Shown here: positions 26,001 to 32,992 of the stretch, in pieces
Layout: each line of letters starts with the position of its first letter
Position numbering within the stretch: position 1 is the first letter of the stretch
Assembly (NCBI RefSeq): GCF_026000775.1
Contig: NZ_AP026830.1
Location: forward strand, 558,001 to 622,000
Length of the DNA: 64,000 bases
Reading direction: 5' to 3'
DNA from: Vulcanisaeta souniana JCM 11219
GTDB taxonomy: Archaea; Thermoproteota; Thermoprotei; Thermoproteales; Thermocladiaceae
Position numbers and translations under genes: made by a program
Notes under the pieces: model-generated
Databases searched by the model: none
The model's input: the letters and a program-made list of their open reading frames with translations, nothing else
What the model was told of the DNA's origin: nothing

Positions 26001-27718
26001 TAGATAGCTTAGTAGTGCCCTATTATCCGTTGCAGGATTATGGACTGACCACGACACCAGCTTATACTGCACAATTATACCTAGGTTATGTTAATTTAAG
26101 TGATGATCTGCTCATTTCGCCACCCCAGTACAATTTAATGCCAGCGGCATTAGAGATTGCAGTACATCAATTTTTTGACCCAAATAATTATTTTCAATTT
26201 AAATCCTTTCTTATTGGATCATGGGCTATTGTAAGTCTAACCCCTAATGACTTTAATTTACTAATTAATATTTTAAATAGCGGGCACCCAGTTGCGTTAG
26301 TGATGTTTAGTAGATCTGCCACCGGGGTAGGTATAGGTTATGCTATTGGTTACCCCTCTGTTATACATGCTGTTGTTGCCTGGGGTTACGCGAAGCTTGC
26401 CAATGGCTCTTATGCAATACTGATTAGCGACCCTGTCTTTCCGGGTACTATTAGGGTTGCTATATACAATCCATCAACTGATACCTTCCATTATACATGG
26501 CCCGATGGCACCACATACATTACATTCTTCGTAATAGAGCCTACTCCGGCTAGGTGGAGTTGGTTTAGTAGTTTTAGTAGTAGTTGTGTTAATGTTAAAT
26601 GTGCTAATATTACTGAGGAGTTGTCGCCGTATACTCTTATTGTTGTTTATGCTGGTTCTCAGTCTAATGAGATTAATGCTAAGGTTTACCTTAAGGGTAA
26701 TTCTTCCATGTATGATACCTTTAACCAGTGGGGTGATTCGCAGTCCTTTGTTGGTTATATTCCTGGTAGTACTGGTGTTTTTGATGGTGATGTTGAGGTC
26801 TTCGCAATACCCAACCAGTACGATGGTGATCTCGAGGTTGATCCAATAGGCACCAGTGTTGGCATATTCATAATGCAGGTCTCAAGCTCCTCAATCAAGG
26901 GCTTCCTAATCAACGCAACATCAAGCAAACCAATCAATGTCACCATTGGCTTAAGGCCATATGGTCTCACCATTACATCTAGTTCCTCAGCAAGCTTGAA
27001 CGTAACAGGTTTCTATATGAGCAGTACTAGGGTTATTGTTAATTCCACAACGGCTGAGCTGGAGCCTAATGAGGCAACCATAATAAACTCCACAGACCTA
27101 ATTGGCGTACCTTTCCTAACAACGACAACCACAACGCCAGTGTCTATGACTATTCCGCCACCCCCGTCATATGCATTCGTCAACGTTATTGCCCCTAGCT
27201 ACGCCAGTTGGCTTGTTTCTGCAATGGCCTCCAATGGTTGGTATGCCGATTACATGGGCGTAGGATCGATGAGTTTTGGACCTGCCTATATTGGTGAGCC
27301 CGGGACTACCGTGACGTTCAACGTCACTAGATTAGGGCATTGCCCAAGCCCATCAATAACCTATGAACCATCGAACACATTAAGCCTAAACTACGGACCT
27401 AATTATGAGACGATAATAATTAATTGTGAACCAACGATGAGCGTGGCGTTAAATGTAACGAGCGGTGGTGGTGTCATAGCATTAGTTAATGAGCCAGGCC
27501 TTGGCCAGAGACAATTAATACTTAATGGACCAACAATAGAAAGCCTGGAACTACCCATTAACACCACAATCACCATATACGCATGGCCATTGCCAGGCTT
27601 CACTGTGGGTGGTATTTACGTTAATGGCAACGCCATGAGCGGCACCAACTTGTATGGAGCCTACGTAATAACAGACACAGTGACAAGCAACCAGAAAATA
27701 ATAACGCAATTCAAGTAA
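23015..27718 (+). CDS. giant secreted multidomain protein with papain-like protease domain
   Basis: A 1567-residue secreted protein. A hydrophobic N-terminus (residues 1-20) is followed by a beta-propeller-like region (about 25-400, repeats such as NGEVIWMF and NGQVVWSY). Then come beta-sandwich domains (about 400-600) and a legume-lectin-like domain (about 604-830, with VPGDGFVFYLF and ISYDPSTNTL). A papain-like C39-type region (about 950-1150) shows Cys975 in DGNCYGLSS, His1118 in VIHAVVAWGY and Asp1139 in LISDPVFPG. C-terminal Thr-rich and beta domains close the protein. No C-terminal anchor is seen. The catalytic assignment rests on motif order and spacing. It is expected to cleave or bind extracellular polymers. 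The frame is open back to 22970 without a standard start. The coding style becomes visibly more AT-rich between about 25.25 and 26.65 kb. Confidence 0.85.
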   Translation: MFIVTFFTIAFSMVVVTKASPNELGFTLIPIGNVVATAVSPSGYIAAVTNNPNGTATLFLIDNGKILWSKPLPAQICVYNDGNHPLTFVGDEYIIVADCNSDVMLININGGVVWVDNDLEPGNSATGVDSYSDLVLVTFGISWNNTGAPDAMLLSLSNGEVIWMFTYQPYTGVPHGTRGYPLFSGNGYFAFSMGNGWANGGTVFYFNNTGQLVWSYTYGGGYDPFFTAITPSGDYVIVQTMDLFNVNGGNTTLFNLNGQVVWSYVTGTVGNNQFTGGNPLYMSPNGEYFAVATDGVGSQYNGVYLFSTNGLMYHATIFPSTSTWSWPSVIVFNNGTVIAGLNNQLYELDTQGNVIAMATLPYDISDSIAITTNGQVVAVGTEGGLIILAPSQVVPQYGNAVINVFNVNGKPASTVPGAVYGLLMNSNFQVFAWAYMNSNSQLIFSNVPPGTYVLYIYHYPNSGLNYTEYWGNLTVTVTAGQTSTYNFTRDMPWIENMYATQSSSGAYTINVVINNSQDTSLNGVVTVYVSSQESQSSAQVLTQSVTLSPGTNTVTFTYTPSQPGTYYAYAVLNVTTQQPLGQPIATDQYSWTQIIQASSTTTSYILVGDAQIQNNALILTNDTPDTYGAVFWQSYFDSNKVVNLEINGSGFSSTGSVPGDGFVFYLFLNPSNWGIGPQFNNNVPSYSISGVSPVMGNVFFPQSTTPYIVVQWDPIWQNVYRQVGVVGQWNVWIIGPKGQVIKAWNGIGSESIFAPYSVKIEISYDPSTNTLMGIAFTWGFAISFFALNLNGYFTPPSSSNYVFGVGAATGFYHGEWYLDQYTSYYNVADYYVGYTQGSNVMLEELGKLINNTLYGIGLPGYSTAVSLSSLNLVSVDFSGITNYVVTININDYTNNGVTYIPIPSQLTINLTDLLWPQEAYTSGHGFSFQSSSNDLIYIVFISEGNEYGVVNNWNPFLDMYSYANYGTNYSPDGNCYGLSSTAILYFNRYIRGENTIDSLVVPYYPLQDYGLTTTPAYTAQLYLGYVNLSDDLLISPPQYNLMPAALEIAVHQFFDPNNYFQFKSFLIGSWAIVSLTPNDFNLLINILNSGHPVALVMFSRSATGVGIGYAIGYPSVIHAVVAWGYAKLANGSYAILISDPVFPGTIRVAIYNPSTDTFHYTWPDGTTYITFFVIEPTPARWSWFSSFSSSCVNVKCANITEELSPYTLIVVYAGSQSNEINAKVYLKGNSSMYDTFNQWGDSQSFVGYIPGSTGVFDGDVEVFAIPNQYDGDLEVDPIGTSVGIFIMQVSSSSIKGFLINATSSKPINVTIGLRPYGLTITSSSSASLNVTGFYMSSTRVIVNSTTAELEPNEATIINSTDLIGVPFLTTTTTTPVSMTIPPPPSYAFVNVIAPSYASWLVSAMASNGWYADYMGVGSMSFGPAYIGEPGTTVTFNVTRLGHCPSPSITYEPSNTLSLNYGPNYETIIINCEPTMSVALNVTSGGGVIALVNEPGLGQRQLILNGPTIESLELPINTTITIYAWPLPGFTVGGIYVNGNAMSGTNLYGAYVITDTVTSNQKIITQFK

Positions 27719-27799
27719 GTCCAGCGTTACGGCATTTCCCATTAAAATCAAAATTCTATTTCTCTTACGACAAGACCTCTTATATTAATTTAGTGATTT

Positions 27800-27821
27800 T
27801 TGTCACGGAATACCGTGACAA
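27800..27821. promoter_or_regulatory. 22-bp palindrome upstream of the coiled-coil protein gene
   Basis: Arms TTGTCACGG and CCGTGACAA enclose a four-base centre (AATA). It differs from the copy at 22910-22931 at only two bases and holds the same position, two to four bases before a TATA element (CCTTAAATA, about 27824-27832). Confidence 0.82.
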
Positions 27822-27865
27822 TTCCTTAAATATGTTCTGGAAATAAGGGGTATGGTGGTTGTTTG

Positions 27866-28771
27866 ATGAACATGGGTATGGTTGGGTTATTGGTTGCCGT
27901 GATTGCCCTGGCTATTGTTTCCGTTTTCTTCGCGTACCAATGGTACACAGCAATACTTAGTTATAAACCGGTGTATCAATCATTAGAGGCAGAATACAAC
28001 TCATTACTTTCCAAGTACAATTCATTAATGACTAACTATACTAACTTGGAAAGCAGTTATAACTCCTTAGAGGGTAATTATAATACCCTACAATCCCAGT
28101 ACAATTCACTTCAAAGCCAATACAGTACCCTGCAGTCAAGGTACAATTCACTAACGATTAATTACACGAACCTACAGTCCAAGTACGATGCATGCATATC
28201 CATGCAGACACCCTTCACAACCTCAGGAACACCAACAACATTACCCGCCGGTACTTATTATGGCCTTGATATAGGAACATATACGCCTTATACGAATTTA
28301 ACACTTGGTCCAGGCACTTATGTCTTTACTACGCAAACTCCGACAATACTTTACTTACTTATTAGTTCGCAACCTGTAACAAGTCAAAGCTTCAATCTCC
28401 AATTAACGCAAGGTACATCGATCTTCATGGGCGAGAACTCGATTACATTAACTCTTAATAAGCCTGAGTATGTGGCCATATTAACACCAACGCAGACGCA
28501 GTTAACTATTACATATAACGGAAAGCAGCTATATATAACTGCAATTCAAAGTGCCCCTAATAATCAAAATAGTTGTGGTTATAATGGCTATCCCTACGGT
28601 TATCAGGGATGCGGCCCCATTTATATAGTACTATGGTTAACAGATGGTTCCCATTACTTCTATGTGAATGGAGCACCATTCTGCACTGGGTTTACGGCAA
28701 ATCCGGTAATGGGTGAGGAGACGATACCCATTGGTTCAGCTAACACATGTTCGGGTGTAACCAATGGCTAA
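27866..28771 (+). CDS. membrane-anchored extracellular coiled-coil protein
   Basis: An N-terminal membrane helix (about residues 4-27) is followed by a heptad coiled coil (about 35-110). The coiled coil is built from repeats of the type YNSLxSx/YTNLxSx and is unusually rich in Tyr, Asn and Ser. A beta-rich globular domain of about 185 residues follows, with two Cys near NSCGYNGYPYGYQGCG and two more near the end. The topology puts the coiled coil and domain outside the cell. The frame can start at TTG 27863, but ATG 27866 is preferred. It shares its upstream palindrome with the giant secreted protein gene, so the two are probably co-regulated. It may tether or present the secreted protein at the surface, which is inference. 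Confidence 0.8.
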   Translation: MNMGMVGLLVAVIALAIVSVFFAYQWYTAILSYKPVYQSLEAEYNSLLSKYNSLMTNYTNLESSYNSLEGNYNTLQSQYNSLQSQYSTLQSRYNSLTINYTNLQSKYDACISMQTPFTTSGTPTTLPAGTYYGLDIGTYTPYTNLTLGPGTYVFTTQTPTILYLLISSQPVTSQSFNLQLTQGTSIFMGENSITLTLNKPEYVAILTPTQTQLTITYNGKQLYITAIQSAPNNQNSCGYNGYPYGYQGCGPIYIVLWLTDGSHYFYVNGAPFCTGFTANPVMGEETIPIGSANTCSGVTNG

Positions 28772-28810
28772 ATAATTCGTTTACATAATCATAATTAAAA
28801 AGTATCATGC

Positions 28811-29572
28811 TTATATTTGTATTGGTATTTTTAGTGTTCCTGGTGGCGTTAATGATATTCCATGCACTATGTTGTACCTCTTGCTTATGCTAGTCCTCAC
28901 TGAGCCATAACCTGTTAATTCCACATCACCTAAGCTTATTCGTCCATTTATGCCGTAGCTCCTCGGTATCCTTATTATAATATCCTTAATGTTATTGAGT
29001 ATGTCTAAGCTGAAGTAATCTCTTGGTGGGTAGTAGTATAGGTTGAATGAGTAATTGTAGTTAAAGGTGCTTCCTGGGGCCATTGGTTTGCCTAGATTAA
29101 AAACAAGGTTGCACATATTTAATGGGCATTTATCCCTCTCCAGTCTCTCCATTACCTTTACATCACCGCACCTGAACCTTAGTGGTTCATCCCAGTCGAT
29201 ATCTCCATAAACCCTTATGAAGACGTTATTTATATCCACAAGGCCCGTGTTCTGCATCGTTATAGAGACATTGTGCTTCATAATTAGGTAATTGTCCGTA
29301 AGCTCATTAACATTGAGTACTATCTTACCCCTACTAATTAGGCTCCTGCGTGACACAGGCAGTGCGAGGTCATAACCCTCACCACTAACGCACTTAATAA
29401 TAAAACCCATCTTGATACCCTTGTCCAATATCCTGGATAGCTTTTGTTGGTGCCACGAGGTCACTCTCATCAAATCGGTGAATTTAGCACAGGGAACATA
29501 AAATAATAACTTAGTCATAGCTGTCAACAAAAACTGTAAATCGTTATCAAGATAATACTTCTTAAGTTGCAC
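28811..29572 (-). CDS. winged-helix protein with C-terminal beta domain, candidate regulator
   Basis: A 253-residue protein without membrane segments. Residues about 1-85 look like a winged helix-turn-helix (LTAMTKLLFYVPCAKFTDLMRVTSWHQQKLSRILDKGIKMGFI) followed by a wing-like strand pair. The remaining 165 residues are beta-rich with conserved-looking Cys (RCGDVKV, DKCPLNMCNL) and could be a sensor domain. I do not recognise the C-terminal family. It starts at GTG 29572, with a TATA element ATTTTTAAATC (about 29604-29594) about 27 bases upstream, so it is leaderless. It converges on the coiled-coil gene and is the nearest candidate to bind the two palindromes. That link is inference. Confidence 0.65.
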   Translation of the reverse strand: MQLKKYYLDNDLQFLLTAMTKLLFYVPCAKFTDLMRVTSWHQQKLSRILDKGIKMGFIIKCVSGEGYDLALPVSRRSLISRGKIVLNVNELTDNYLIMKHNVSITMQNTGLVDINNVFIRVYGDIDWDEPLRFRCGDVKVMERLERDKCPLNMCNLVFNLGKPMAPGSTFNYNYSFNLYYYPPRDYFSLDILNNIKDIIIRIPRSYGINGRISLGDVELTGYGSVRTSISKRYNIVHGISLTPPGTLKIPIQI

Positions 29573-30149
29573 ATATAAATTAATATTGATGATTTAAAAA
29601 TCTATCTAAAAACGAAATTCATAAATTTATTTTAAATCATTATTTGAATTTATAATAAAGTATTTATTATTTGATTCTCGGATCCATTTATTTAGTGCAT
29701 GAATTTTATATATAATACTATATTTTACATTGCAAATTTATCAATAGTAATAATTAAGAAATCTTTTGAAATAAAATAATGTGGTTATCTCATATTATTA
29801 TAATATTATTTCACATATACTATTATTTTATTCATAATTTAATTAAATAATCGCATTATATCTAAAAAATTTCTATACAGAATATTATAGTTAAATAGTG
29901 CTTTGTATATCGCGGCATACTCATTATGTGCACTCCATTGTTGCGTGAAATTCCTGAATATGGCAAGTATTTTATAATCACCAGAGGTTGACTAAGTAGT
30001 GCCCTAGTAATTGCGTTCATTAAGAAAGCTGTATGGAACGAAGCGACTACTAGCATTGTCATGAATACCCTAGCCAGAAACAAATTGTCATAATCAAACA
30101 CCATATGTTAATTTAAAAGGTAGTGGAGTGATTTAATCGTGGTGCTAAC
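29573..30149. other. AT-rich intergenic stretch
   Basis: This is the most AT-rich part of the window, especially 29600-29880. It holds the promoter of the winged-helix gene at its left end. An 80-codon frame (29862-30104, minus) with one hydrophobic stretch has no recognisable family. I see no repeats of origin type and no RNA gene. The right part (30105-30149) lies just past the end of the MFS carrier gene. Confidence 0.5.
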
Positions 30150-31274
30150 TTACTTTGCTTTGACTTTTATGGTGCTTCTTGTCATTAGTAGTACTGGGAG
30201 TAGTGCTAATACGCCGATCAGTGTTAGGGATGTGTTGAATAGCATTGCCCAGGTTGCACTGATGGTGTATATTAAAGCGAATGCTAGGCTTCCTAGTATA
30301 CCGCCGAGCGCCTTGCCTGTGTATAGTATTCCGCTATTTACCGTGGAAAACCTAGTCCCGAAGACTTCACCGGCTACGTTGAAGTATAGCGTAATCATGG
30401 AACCTCCCGCAAAGCCTATTAGTACTGTGGATGCCGCCACCTGGCCTGCCCAGAGCAATACGGCTCCAATGGTTAGTAGGGCGTTAAGAAGAAGTGTAGT
30501 TCTCAGTATGCCTAACCTATCCGCAATAAATCCAAAGATAGGTCTCATACCGCCACTTAATAGGGGTAGTACTGATATTAGCGTAACGAGTTCCCATTGG
30601 GGCAATTCTTTGCCAACTACAGATAGCTCGGAGGACACCACTGCTAAGGGCACGACGGCTCCCACGAATGACATATAAATCAACCAGAATCTGCCGGTTA
30701 GAATTACCTGACCAGGTGGTTGTCCGGCTAGTTTTATTGGGTACTCCGAAAACCACAGCAGTACGGGCAGTACCATTACCTCAATAAGTCCTATGACCAA
30801 CGTTACTATCCTGTAATTAGGGGCCATTGATATGAAGGGGTTGGCAATGGCGGAGCCTAGGCCGAAGCCCATGGACACAATGCCTGTGGCGAACCCCATC
30901 CTATCCCTAAACCACTTCATTGCCATGTTAGCCGCTATGCCATAGAGTATGCCCTCACCAATGCTGCCCATGGACCAAAACACATAGAAGTAGTAAATAT
31001 CGTGGGATGCGTAGGTTCCCAGGAAACCCAATGCGGACAGCACTGAGGCTATTATGCCGACCTTCTTAGGTCCATTCTTGTCCGCGAAATGACCACCCAC
31101 TGGTTGAAATAGTGATGAGAATATACTAAACAATGCAAAGCCCAGGGCCACCTGAACCACGCTGGCCTTAAACCCAGTTATTAGAAGTGGTTCCAGTGCA
31201 TTCCAGGAGTATTGATAAAGTGAGTTAAAGCACATAACCACAAAGCCTATGACAAGGAATTTGCCTCTATCCAC
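30150..31274 (-). CDS. MFS transporter, oxalate/formate antiporter-like (OFA) family
   Basis: A 374-residue carrier with about 11-12 membrane segments. The first loop region GGHFADKNGPKKVG and FGFIADRLGILRTT are the two pseudo-symmetric MFS A-motifs (G-x3-D-x2-G-x-[KR]). The N-terminal YQYSWNALEPLL and the GEGILYGIAANMAMKWFRDRMGFATGIVSMGFGLGSA segment are typical of the OFA (oxalate:formate antiporter) group of monocarboxylate carriers. The substrate is not determined. It is a little shorter than the usual 400-430. A TATA element (GTTTATTAA, about 31319-31311) and an inverted repeat at 31285-31302 precede the ATG. Confidence 0.85.
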   Translation of the reverse strand: MDRGKFLVIGFVVMCFNSLYQYSWNALEPLLITGFKASVVQVALGFALFSIFSSLFQPVGGHFADKNGPKKVGIIASVLSALGFLGTYASHDIYYFYVFWSMGSIGEGILYGIAANMAMKWFRDRMGFATGIVSMGFGLGSAIANPFISMAPNYRIVTLVIGLIEVMVLPVLLWFSEYPIKLAGQPPGQVILTGRFWLIYMSFVGAVVPLAVVSSELSVVGKELPQWELVTLISVLPLLSGGMRPIFGFIADRLGILRTTLLLNALLTIGAVLLWAGQVAASTVLIGFAGGSMITLYFNVAGEVFGTRFSTVNSGILYTGKALGGILGSLAFALIYTISATWAMLFNTSLTLIGVLALLPVLLMTRSTIKVKAK

Positions 31275-31284
31275 AGGGTTCTCA

Positions 31285-31302
31285 CCAAGGTGGTGCCCTT
31301 GG
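31285..31302. promoter_or_regulatory. inverted repeat at the expected start of the OFA carrier transcript
   Basis: CCAAGG-TGGTGC-CCTTGG is a perfect 6-bp inverted repeat between the TATA element (about 31311-31319) and the ATG at 31274 of the minus-strand carrier gene. The position over the expected transcription start would suit a repressor. The rest of 31303-31516 holds no gene that I can support. Confidence 0.4.
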
Positions 31303-31516
31303 ACACCGGTTCCTTAATAAACTTTAACTGCCCGAATACTACGAATTATTAATATTCATGATTATTAATCAAGCCTTGCAATGAAGTAAGGCGCTAAGGA
31401 TTAAGGAAAAACATGCGTTTTAAATAATATTTTGCAGTGGAGTTGATTAATTGATGATCTGCCATCGAAGTCGTAATAGATGGCCATGATTGATTTTGAT
31501 TTGATATAATTCGTGG

Positions 31517-32272
31517 TTAATTTATCGAAACAGTACTTGACATGGATTGAACAATGATGTGAGTTATGCACGTTGATTGCATCATGTACTTTGAGCCTGT
31601 GCCCTCTATTGTGCCTCCTGGGTATGTTATGGAACTTGATACTGCGTTTATTTGTATGCAGGTATTGGGTGGTGTGTCTATGGTTATTGATGAGCCTGTC
31701 ACATTAATGCTGTAGTTTCCTGGCCCCTGTATTTTGATTACGCCTGTTGTTGATGATACTCTCAGTGTCGTATTGCCTATGTTTTCCAGTTTTACATTTA
31801 TGACTGAGCTCGATAGGGCTAGGTAGGCATTACTCATGTTATTGACTTGGATGTTTATGATCGATGCTGAGTAATTTATTAGGAGCTCCTTGACTCCTTT
31901 TGGCAGGTATACACCAGTGTTGGGAATGCATGTGTATATGGGGTAGAATTGCTCCCTTGGGCATGTGATTGAGATAAACTGTATGGATAGGGCGTTGTTG
32001 GTCTGCATTGCTTCATAATGCATGCTTGGTCGTGGTATTAATGGGGTATAGGTTATTACGTTGCTTATCTTAATTTGGGGGCCATTGTACGTGGTCACGT
32101 ATATGGAGCCAGGTACCTCTGAGCTTATTATAACTGTGGGCTCTGTGTTGTAGTTTGCATTGTAAGTTAGTCGGGGTAGCAATGTGGGTACTACGTATAT
32201 CACTAAGTAGGTCAAGGTTGCGGCAATAATTATCGCAATAATTGCCTTAATTGTGTAATCCATCTTTATCAC
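31517..32272 (-). CDS. membrane-anchored surface protein, DUF4097-like beta-helix
   Basis: A 251-residue protein with an N-terminal membrane anchor (about residues 8-33). The second half repeats a short strand pattern (ASIINIQVNNMSNAYLALSSSVINVKLENIGNTTLRVSSTTGVIKIQGPGNYSINVTGSSITI) that resembles the DUF4097/adhesin-type beta-helix of bacterial envelope-stress operons. Several Cys may form external disulfides. It is the last gene of a three-gene minus-strand operon. Its ATG overlaps the end of the coiled-coil membrane gene by four bases. An envelope or adhesin role is inferred. Confidence 0.7.
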   Translation of the reverse strand: MIKMDYTIKAIIAIIIAATLTYLVIYVVPTLLPRLTYNANYNTEPTVIISSEVPGSIYVTTYNGPQIKISNVITYTPLIPRPSMHYEAMQTNNALSIQFISITCPREQFYPIYTCIPNTGVYLPKGVKELLINYSASIINIQVNNMSNAYLALSSSVINVKLENIGNTTLRVSSTTGVIKIQGPGNYSINVTGSSITIDTPPNTCIQINAVSSSITYPGGTIEGTGSKYMMQSTCITHIIVQSMSSTVSIN

Positions 32273-32547
32273 TCCTCCATTGCTTTCTTAAGCTCCTCAA
32301 TCTTGGCACTCAACTCACTGATTCTATTGCTCAACTCGGTTATCTGCCTCTCCAGGTCAGCGCCGGCCTTGTTTCTTTCCCTAATCACCCTTGCCCACAC
32401 TGGTATAGCAACAATAAGTACTACGAAGGCGAATGGAATACCATCAATACCCGCATAAGCTACAATAAAGGCAATTGACGCGGCTATGGCAAACCACACA
32501 ATAGCAGACACAATTATTAACCCTCTTTCACTTAGCCCGTTGCTCAT
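32269..32547 (-). CDS. small membrane protein with C-terminal coiled coil
   Basis: About 92 residues from ATG 32547 (MSNGLSERG). The frame is open from ATG 32556, which would lengthen the overlap with the HTH gene. Two hydrophobic segments (roughly residues 9-50) are followed by a basic RVIRERNK and a 35-residue coiled coil (LERQITELSNRISELSAKIEELKKAMEE) predicted to face the cytoplasm. It lies between an HTH regulator and a surface protein, overlapping both. It may transmit a membrane signal to the regulator, by analogy with PadR-DUF1700-DUF4097 operons. No defined family is recognised. Confidence 0.75.
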   Translation of the reverse strand: MSNGLSERGLIIVSAIVWFAIAASIAFIVAYAGIDGIPFAFVVLIVAIPVWARVIRERNKAGADLERQITELSNRISELSAKIEELKKAMEE

Positions 32548-32854
32548 CACCACCACCTATTAGCTTCACTATGTAGTCTGGGTCCACGATTAATTTGAAG
32601 TCCACTAATTGGTAGTACCTCAGGGCCCTCGCCTCCCCAGGTATTAACTCCACCCTCGAGATAACCAAACCAGCCCTCTGAAGCTTGTTCAAGTGAACCT
32701 TTGCCAATGCCCTGCTTATACCAAGTCTCTTCGCAATATCCGCTAGATAGAGGGGCCCATTTAGTTTCAGGAGAGCGATTATCCTTAGCCTTATTGGATG
32801 GCCCAGGGCATCCATGGCCCTTGCCAAGTCCTCCAGGGATTTTACCTCCGACAT
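32528..32854 (-). CDS. ArsR-type winged-helix transcriptional regulator
   Basis: A 108-residue winged-helix protein. LARAMDALGHPIRLRIIALLKLNGPLYLADIAKRLGISRALAKVHLNKLQRAGLVISRVEL is a standard ArsR/HTH_20 DNA-binding domain. It is followed by a wing (EARALRYYQLVDF) and a short acidic-basic tail. There is no metal-binding CXC motif, so metal sensing is unlikely. It is the first gene of the operon with the small coiled-coil membrane protein and the DUF4097-like surface protein, whose expression it probably controls. A TATA-like TTTTTTAATTA is about 20-25 bases upstream of the ATG. Confidence 0.85.
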   Translation of the reverse strand: MSEVKSLEDLARAMDALGHPIRLRIIALLKLNGPLYLADIAKRLGISRALAKVHLNKLQRAGLVISRVELIPGEARALRYYQLVDFKLIVDPDYIVKLIGGGDEQRAK

Positions 32855-32992
32855 ACATATCGATCAGGTAATTAAAAAATTACTAGTTTTTAAACATTAC
32901 TCAAGTATTTATAATATAACTAATTAAACATCATACTCAACGATGTAAGCAGTTAAGGATAAATAGTGATCAAGGTATGTAATTATCATAGT

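Noticed and set aside
27309-27335. Third copy of the GTGACG...CGTCAC palindrome inside the giant gene
   Set aside because: It is inside coding sequence, differs in arm sequence and spacing, and is not next to a TATA element.
29600-29880. Replication origin
   Set aside because: Strong AT richness alone is not sufficient. No repeated origin-recognition boxes and no adjacent cdc6/orc1 gene were seen.
29862-30104. 80-codon minus-strand frame with one hydrophobic stretch
   Set aside because: It lies in very AT-rich sequence, has no family, and its only TATA-like element is too close to the ATG. It is mentioned under the intergenic stretch only.
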